From positions 45,402,849 through 45,466,848 of the forward strand of contig CM059202.1 of assembly GCA_030323885.1 (NCBI GenBank): a stretch of 64,000 bases of DNA, in the 5' to 3' direction. This stretch comes from Branchipolynoe longqiensis. Lineage: Eukaryota; Annelida; Polychaeta; Phyllodocida; Polynoidae. Positions 1 to 8,100 of the stretch are shown here, piece by piece. Numbering within the stretch: position 1 is the stretch's first letter; every line of letters starts with the position of its first letter. The notes under the pieces are model-generated. The model did not search any database. It was not told the origin of the DNA and saw only the letters and a program-made list of their open reading frames with translations. Made by a program: the position numbers and the translations under genes.

Positions 1-119
1 AGAAGACACTGTCACTGTAAAAATATTAGTTTTATTCAAAATTAATAGAAATCGAGATCCCATACCATATAAATTTAATATAGTCTGTACGTATTGACAC
101 TATAGTGACAGTGTCTTCT
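1..119. repeat. Short inverted-repeat element (MITE-like)
   Basis: The first bases (AGAAGACACTGTCACT) are mirrored at 103-119 by AGTGACAGTGTCTTCT in opposite orientation, around an AT-rich middle. This is the layout of a very short non-autonomous DNA element or foldback. The AT-rich core resembles 19020-19075, inside another inverted-repeat element. The left edge may lie outside the window. Confidence 0.55.
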
Positions 120-164
120 CGGAAAAAAACAAGATGGCGGTCCTTCGTCAAAATTCCGTTCAGG

Positions 165-860
165 GTAATTCAAATCGTATTAACACGAATAATTCCATTA
201 ATACTTCGTAATAAATTACAAAACTTTTACAAAATAATCTAAACATATTAATAAACAAACCTGGTAAATGATTCCTTAAAATTCCTGGGATTTCTGGAGT
301 TACTGGTAGAAAAAGAACACTGATCAACAATCGCACGTGTTCCGGTGGCGATTCGAAGTAAACAAACCGTATCGGATGATTCAAAGCGTATTAACACGAA
401 TAATTCCACTAATACTTCGTAATAAATTACAAAACTTTTACAAAATAATCTAAACATATTAATAAACAAACCTGTTAAATAATTCCTTTAAATTCCTCCG
501 ATTTCTGGCGTTATTTGTTCAAATAGAACGCTGTCCAACGATCGCACGTGTTGTGCTGGTGTCACGGTTTAAAACCACGGTTTTATACCATGACACTGGC
601 AACTCGAGCCGGCGACTCGAGTCAGGTGGGGATTCGAAGTAAACAAACCGCATCGGATGATTCAAATCGTATTAACACGAATAATTCCATTAATACTTCG
701 TAATAAATTACAAAACTTTTACAAAATAATCTAAACATATTACTAAACATACCTGTTAAATAATTCCTTAAAATTCCGGGTAATTCTGGAGTTATTGGTA
801 GAAAAAGAACACTGATCAACAATCGCACGTGTTTCGCTGGCGACTCGAGCCGAAATCCAA
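165..860. repeat. Three AT-rich direct repeats of about 210-280 bp
   Basis: A block beginning ATTCAAATCGTATTAACACG recurs at about 169, 379 and 659. Each copy continues through the same AT-rich stretch (TTCGTAATAAATTACAAAAC) and ends near AACAATCGCACGTGTT. The spacing differs (210 and 280 bp) because the second interval holds an extra segment at about 540-640 with a small palindrome (AACCACGGTTTTATACCATG). The reading frames across it are by-products of the repeat, not genes. Confidence 0.8.
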
Positions 861-881
861 ATTTAAAGAACTGCGCAGGCG

Positions 882-1320
882 CGGCCCAACACCGTCGGGC
901 CGACGATGGCCCGACGGTATACCAAGTGTGGAAAATGAATGCAAACCTGCGGCGGCCCACCACCGTCGGCCCGACGATGGCCCGACGGTGAATCAAAAGT
1001 GGAAAGGGATTGAAACCTAACGTCGGAAATCAACCGGCGGCCCGACGGTGGCCCGACGGCTCAAAAGTGGAAATTTGGATTGAACCCAAACGTCGGAACA
1101 CCGCCGTCGGGCCGACGAAGGCCCGACGGTGACTCAAAAGTGGAAAGGGATTGAACCCTAACGTCGGAAATCAACCGGCGGCCCGACGGCAGCCCGACGG
1201 TGGCTCAAAAGTGGAAAGGGATTCCCAACGTCGGAAATCCACCGGTGGCCCGACGGCGGCCCGACGGTGGAAAGTCGATCGCGACGGTGCGACCAATAGC
1301 CGACGTCGGCCCGACGGCTC
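882..1320. repeat. GC-rich minisatellite, unit 68-72 bp
   Basis: About six units combine a GC-rich half built from GGCCCGACGGTGGCCCGACGG-type words with a constant half TCAAAAGTGGAAAGGGATTG. The anchor TCAAAAGTGG falls at 993, 1061, 1133 and 1205 (spacings 68, 72, 72). The GC half is itself partly self-complementary (CCGTCGGGC facing GCCCGACGG). It lies 520 bp upstream of the DEDD start codon and is far richer in CpG than its surroundings. Confidence 0.9.
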
Positions 1321-1843
1321 TGTGCTGTCTGGGTATAGCTTTGTCAGTAGTATATGTTTTATTGGTTTAGTCAGGTGTTATAGGCTGGTGGGTATACTTT
1401 GGTAGTTGTTATTTCTTTTACTCTTTTTGCCAGGGGGGGATTTCAGAGAGGGAGAGGGAAGGGAGTGGTTTGGTACTATGTATTTATTTCAGTTCTCAAC
1501 GTTTGTGGTCTATCCAGGTAGGTTTATTAATGTATGTCTATGTTGGGTACTAAACCTTTAATCTAGATTTAAAACGCAGGTAGGTTGTTGCATCTGGTTT
1601 GGGCAGAGAGTAGTTTATATTATAAGCCTGGCAATTTTGAAAGAAAAATTGCTATATTCAGAAACGGTAAGAGTGCATATTTAATTGATATTCAAAACAT
1701 CCCGGTCCAAATATTTGAAAGATGTAATGTTGCCTTTGTTGCTGCCGGATTGACGTAAATAAGAGGAAAACCAAAGTACGCTGACGGGATCTGTCACAGA
1801 CACACAGTCGGTGTGCACATGAACTCGCCAGCGCAAAACCAAG

Positions 1844-2147
1844 ATGGCGACTTCGATAGGGCACAAATTTGACGATCCGTCAGATCAAAATTTGACTCTT
1901 CATGAAATGTTTCGGGTTGTTGGTGACCAGCTCTTGCCACGAGATGTTCGGGTGTTGAAATTTCTCTACACTGGCGTCTTCCCAGACGATTTGAGGGCCA
2001 AAATCGACGACGGCTACACTTTTTTCCTCGCCCTGGAGCGCATTGGCCGTGTGGACACGTCCAACTTCAAGTACATAATAAATGTTCTACGGATTATTGT
2101 TCGCCAGGATCTCATCCCGCTGGTGACACTAAGGCGTCGAAAGACAG
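1844..2147 (+). CDS. DEDD: DEDD exon 1 (death effector domain)
   Basis: Encodes residues 1-101 and the first base of codon 102. The donor is ACAG|GTGAGT. The exon carries essentially the whole death effector domain up to VTLRRRKT, which matches the VTLKRRR segment ending the domain in vertebrate DEDD. Splicing to exon 2 restores a valine codon and the conserved DLYLEET segment. Confidence 0.95.
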
Positions 2148-5100
2148 GTGAGTTGTAAACACCAAGGGATACAGTGTGTGCTAGTGTGGTTATGGATTAA
2201 AATGAAAACAAACATGCATTCCACTGTTCTCTATGCCTATGCCACTATGCCATCTTTTAATTCAGTAATTCGATTATTCGGTTAGTCACCACTCGAATCG
2301 AGCGCTGCCACTGGCCACTGCTACTCGTGCCAGTGGGTACTAGTCAATAACAATCAATGATTATTATTGATATAATATACACTATGTTCTATAATAATAT
2401 AATAACTGCAGTCATACATGATAAACCCACTATTGTCTGTATTGTTCATACCATCGCATCATCTCATCCATAAATAGTTCATATATGCACTATAATTGTT
2501 AAGGCCGGAAGACCAGTGCCTCGCCCTCGGTACTGGAAAAAGATGTTATTCAACTGGATTACAATTTTTTTTTTTTAAATTTTTAAATGACATCACGACG
2601 CAACTTTCGGTGGCCATATTGGATGACATACAGAAGGCTTGCAACTGCCTACACTGTGGTTATTTACTGGTTTGTTGGTTTATTTGTCACTGTTTTGAGT
2701 AGTTTAGCCTCAGAAGTTGTTGCTAAAGTGCTATAAGTAAACACATTGGATGTAAACTGCCCAGAACCTACCATAACACAAGAAAACACTGTTTTACTGC
2801 ATATGCATGCATTCACAACATGGCTAAGGAGGGTGCTCGTAATCCAAGATGGCAGCGCGCTGACCGCTGATTGCTAAGTAATGACGTCACGTGCACGCTC
2901 TCTATATGCAAAATTACATATTCATGATATTGTCATATATGTCATGATGATTTTGTGCTGTTGTTTTGTTTAATTAAACTGATCAACGGGGAATGTCAAT
3001 GTGTAAAGGGATGTTTAAACATTTTCCCACTTAGATAGAGACTTGCAGAAAAAAATTCAAACACCAGATAGCTCTACAAAACAAATGTATCCTATTAAAA
3101 TACATCAAACCCTTGAATTTAATATATAGATGGACTTTATAGACCTAGCAGAAATAGAGGCTAATTTTCTCAGTTACTATATTGGTTTTCAGTTGCAGAT
3201 TTTTGACCTGAGTAAAATAGTAAATAAACAACACAAATTATTAATGAAAAGTCCCAAAGTCATATAGAAAAACTGTCCTTTAGATGTATGTGCACTAGCT
3301 ATGATAAAAAGCGGACAATTATTAGTTAAAAATACACAAAACAACAAAAGCACATGGCCTGCATCATGTAAATGTAAACAACAGCACATGACAAACCAAT
3401 CAGAATGCTGCATTTAGGTCAGGTGACCAGCTGCCAAGTGAAATAGATCAATTTAGACCTCAGAAAAGTTCAGATATCTCGAAAATCGTACCAGATACAA
3501 TAAAATTGCCTGCTACAAAAAGAGACAACATGTTTACCAATCTGATGGTGCTAATTTTATATGGGGGCCATTTATCAGGGAGGAGCACTGAAATGTTAGT
3601 CCCATAGACATGGCATTGGTGATGGAACACCCTGCTCGGTCAAGTTTTTGCTATGGGACCATGCGTGAGGACGTTTCACACAGATTTCCAAGTCTCTAAC
3701 TTAGACAACAGCAATAATATAGTTATGATTGATTGTCCAACTATATTAGATTTGTTCTGTCTTTCTGTCCGATTCTAATATTAAGGCTAGGACTAGGGTG
3801 TAAATGAGTCACTGTTATTTTTCTGCAATCGAAAAAACGTACCAGACGGGATGGTCGAACGAATTGAGGCATGAGATGAGCCTCCGTTTCCAATATGGCA
3901 GGTCATGGGGATCATACCTTGGTTGAGTCAAATCATGACTTCTATATGCAAAATGCATACTTGTTGCTACCTAGCTTGGCACTCAGCATTGCTAGGTCAC
4001 GATATGGCAAGGATCAGTGGAACGAGGAAGACCAATTGGCTGTGATTTAAAAATAAAATTCAGCTTAAGCTTTAAAGGGATCTGGTATAGGTCGCTGATT
4101 CTGGAACTGTATGCTAGCAAATACTCTCAAAGCACACCATTTCAGTTTGTGTAATTGAATATGTGGATGGAAAGTGTTCAGTTCAATGCCCATTGTGCAA
4201 GCGCAACGTAGACGGTAGAGGGGTTCCCTGGTGGTTCCAGCGCCGCGTTCATAGTCTGTCTCGGAGGCGCCTCGGAGATGGCCGTGACGTCACGCTAGTC
4301 TGAACTGCAGACGCAGTTTGTCATCTCGAAAATGGCCGCCCCCATAGGCAGTGGCCATTTGCAATAGAAAAGCTGTGCTGTGATTGGCTGAAATCACTGA
4401 ATGTGGCGGCCATTTTCGAGGCGCTTTTAGAGAGATATAGAGATATATATATATATAGAGATTTTACCTCGGTATACCGCCTCTGGCTAGCCGCAGGCTA
4501 GGGAGAAGGAAGCACATCCGGGTCCAGCAATTAGCATAAGTGACTCACAACGGGAGGACGTTTGTGAGTTGCTCCAACAGGATTTATCTACTAAGACTAC
4601 TTATTCACAAAGTAAGTAATGGAATCTTAGGTTAAACTGTGTATGATGCTTTATAGCATCACATTATGAAAGTTCAGAACTTTCTCAGGTCCCTTTTGGA
4701 CTTTGTACGTGTTTTTTACTTGAGGATAGAACACTGGGTGCCGCTGGCACATACAAAACCGATAGTCCTTTGTTCTATCGACACCTGTTTTTGAGACAGG
4801 GAGAAATGGTAACCCGAGTTGCTCATTTCCTAAGAAAATTCTCCCGGATCCTGAATAGAGGATGTTGTTGGGGATGCTTCTGGGTGTTTTTTATAGACAC
4901 CCCAGACCGGTTTTAAGGCGAACCTCCGAGTTTCGTAATATTTTCTCCAACTTGCTGGCGTCGTAGCCGCGGGTGGGAGAAGTGTACGGAACAGAGAGAG
5001 TGGGCGATCTTAGGATCGATACCCCCCGTTTGGTTGGTTTCGTTACCCTAAACCTATGGCAAAATTTAGCTTCACGCCTGTACTGAAACGTTGTAATACA

Positions 5101-8100
5101 CGCTATTCTGTACCTGTTACCTCAACCCAGTTTACTGGTTACACTTTGTGTAGTTGAGATGATTCCGGTTAAGTAACACCTTTGTCGTTACAGGAACCGA
5201 TGGCCACTCGGCGGAATAAGCAGCCTGCGGCAGCCGAGGGCATTGCCCCTACGGATTACGATTCGTCACCAGCGGCTACGGCTCCGCCGTCCCCACAGCC
5301 AGGGGCACAGACGTCCGACCGGGACAGTGACCAGCCACCTCAACCAAGTGATTGGGAGGCTAAGATGGCAGCTATGATGGAGGAAAAGATGCACCAATTC
5401 CAGGCTCTTTCCTTTGCGGGCCCTCCCCAAATCCCTGATGAGGATTGGGAAGACTTTTCCGACGACGAGCACGGTTTCGGCCCCCGAGGTTCCGAAACCG
5501 AAAGCGCGCGGCAAGAAACGCCGCACAGTAAGCAGCTCAGGTGATGAGTTCACCAAGGCCGCTAACGCTAAACGCCCTAAGAAGTCGAAGAAAAAGAAAA
5601 AGAAAGACTCGTCCTCGGACTCGTCAGACGACTCCTCTTCCACGGAATCCGATTCCGATACGGAACGCGCGGGGGTGTACGCCAAAATAGGCGCTAAGGT
5701 TGGGAAGAAGAGTGTCAAGAAAAAGACAAAAAAGGTTCGTACCACAACCATGATGAGGAAAACGGTCAATGGCCATTTTACAACCTTCAAACCAGCTGAG
5801 GTCATTAATAAATTGACTGAACAGATCTCCGGCGTCAAAGGTATTCCCGCTACGGTGTGTAAAGAGATGGATGCTGGCATCCATCTGTCCGACGAACGTC
5901 GCCGCTATGAAACTGCCCTATCTTTGATCCATAAGGCAGTTTTGGGGTCCTTGACTTCCATTATCCCGGTTGCAAACCGCATGCAGACCGAGAATAAGTT
6001 CTCGTCCTTGGCTCGGGTAATGGACAGGGGCATTGCCTTGCTCGCTGCGGCGAGCAACTACATGACACCATCGCCGCTATCGAAAATGTGTTTCAAATCC
6101 GTCACTACCGACGCGGGCAAAGAGGTCGCCCGGTCAAAGAAGATGACTGATCATGACGGCAAGGAATACACAGTGTATACCGGACCTACCCCCATCAAAG
6201 GCAAACCTCTGGACAAGTCCAAGATGTTTGGGGGTCAGCTTGCCTATTTGTACAAGCAAGTAGAGGTGGACACTAAGAGTGCCAAGAACACGGAACTCAA
6301 GGGCCGTAAATCCCAAAACCCACTCGGGTTTCGCTTCCGCCGGGGAGGAAGGCCGGAAGCGAAAATCCGTCCTGCTTCGTCTGAACCCGAGTGGGTTTTG
6401 GGATTTACAGCCCTTGAGTTCCGTGTTCTTGGCACTCTTAGTGAAACGGATCCTGGCTCATGCAGGATGGAAAACCGCTAGATCGTTTGCAAAACATTAT
6501 CACAAGCGACTAGAGAAGCCTCAACCTATCGCACAGAGGCTACTCACCAACTGTGAGACAAAGTGAATTTTTCGCTTTATTGTCATACCAATTGTACACA
6601 CATACTTAAATAAGACTTGATAATAGAATGATAATAACTAACAGGAATATCAGGATAAAAATGATATTACGTAAAGGTCTCCCTAGCCTGCGGCTAGCCA
6701 GAGGCGGTATACCGAGGTAAAATAGATTAGTTAGACGAATCTTACCTGGGTATAGATGATGGATAACTATTGTTTTACCGAGGTAGGAGCCTCGGTTTGA
6801 CGTGGGCGAGGGCCCACCCACCACGCCCTGCCACGTCTATTCAATCACTTGTACCAAGATTAGGTCACATGACCATAGTTTTTTGGTTTATTGGAATCAT
6901 TTTTCTCCTGAATTAGTAGGTAAAGATTGCTGGACCCGGATGTGCTTCCTTCTCCCACGCCCACGTCTAACCGAGGCTCCTACCTCGGTAAAACAATAGT
7001 TATCCATCATCTATACCCAGGTAAGATTCGTCTAACTAATCTATATATATAGAGATGTTTAGAGATATAGAGATGCATAGAGATATATATATATAAAAAG
7101 ACAACTATGTTGTATTTTTCTTCTGGGTTTCACCGCCGCTCTCTTCACATACATGAAACTCCACCAGTTAAGCTAGTGACATCTATCGGCAGAATCTGGA
7201 ACCACTCTATTCGGGTGCTTTCCAGCTTGACTGGTGGGGTCTATTATTTCTCAATTTGGAATTTGATTAGCAATTGCTCATTTCTTGGAGAAATTTAGCT
7301 TTTAATATCATGGGAGTGAATATTGTCACAGTACCATATCCCTAATATGAGATTCTATGTCACAGTACTGTGACGACAGTAGATTATTCTACAATCATCG
7401 TTCCGCACAGGGTTAGACTTTTAGGGTTAGGATACGGTTGGCGTTAGGCATAAGACTTAAAGTTGAGCTTATGGTTGGGCTTGGGGTTAGACTTAGCGTT
7501 GGACTTGGGGTTAGGGTTGGGCAGGTTAGGTTTAGGGTTAGATATTTTGGGTAGGCATTGACTGTAAGACTTCGGATCTAAAAGAACGATACCGTGATGC
7601 TAGACTACCGATCTATATTAATGGTACCGTGAAAATAAAGGCGTCTTAATATTTATGCCATCAAATGTGGTTTCAGGAATTTACACGATGCTTTTTAGAA
7701 CTGTTGCATATTAATGTGTGTAAATTGTATCATCATTCGTAATGCACATCCAAATCCAAACAGAATGTTCGCCGACAATTTACCAGCACTTCTTACATAT
7801 TGATCGCTTCTCGCTCTTTGCAAAACCTTTCAGTCGAGCCTGACCCCGTTGACCTCTACCTCGAAGAGACAGTGCGCGTCTCCTCTGGTAAGCGGAAGTC
7901 ACCGGATGTCGTTGGTGATGCTGGTGGTGGATCACCCCTGGGGCAGCCGGGCACCAGCACCAATGACCTCGATGGGACAGCGATGGCAACAGCCACAACG
8001 CTCCGGAAAGACCCTGATCCAGACCGCGGCTGTGTTTCCCCAGCACTTATCTCCACGGTGAGACCATCAACGACAACTCCGACTACTTCGCCCTGCTCTT

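Larger units (their letters stand above)
4440..7095 (+). mobile_element. DIRS-like tyrosine-recombinase retroelement, internally deleted
   Basis: Edges are AT-rich (TATATATATAGAG at both sides). A 46-bp segment at 4461-4506 is exactly inverted at 6679-6724, and a 29-bp segment at 4501-4529 is inverted at 6928-6956. Next to the right end a 74-bp word (6724-6797) is exactly inverted at 6969-7042. Inverted ends plus an internal complementary region near the 3' end are the signature of DIRS elements. Inside are an ORF1 (Gag-like) reading frame and the last ~40 codons of a tyrosine recombinase. Reverse transcriptase, RNase H and most of the recombinase are missing, so the copy is non-autonomous. 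It sits in DEDD intron 1. A short decayed relative is at 53036-53755. Confidence 0.8.

Noticed and set aside
5266..5880. 204-codon minus-strand frame opposite the DIRS ORF1
   Set aside because: Its composition (long Phe and acidic runs) mirrors the lysine and serine codons of ORF1 on the other strand; no family is recognised.
7405..7555. Possible telomeric repeat
   Set aside because: Units are irregular variants of GGGTTAGG with no run of perfect TTAGGG.
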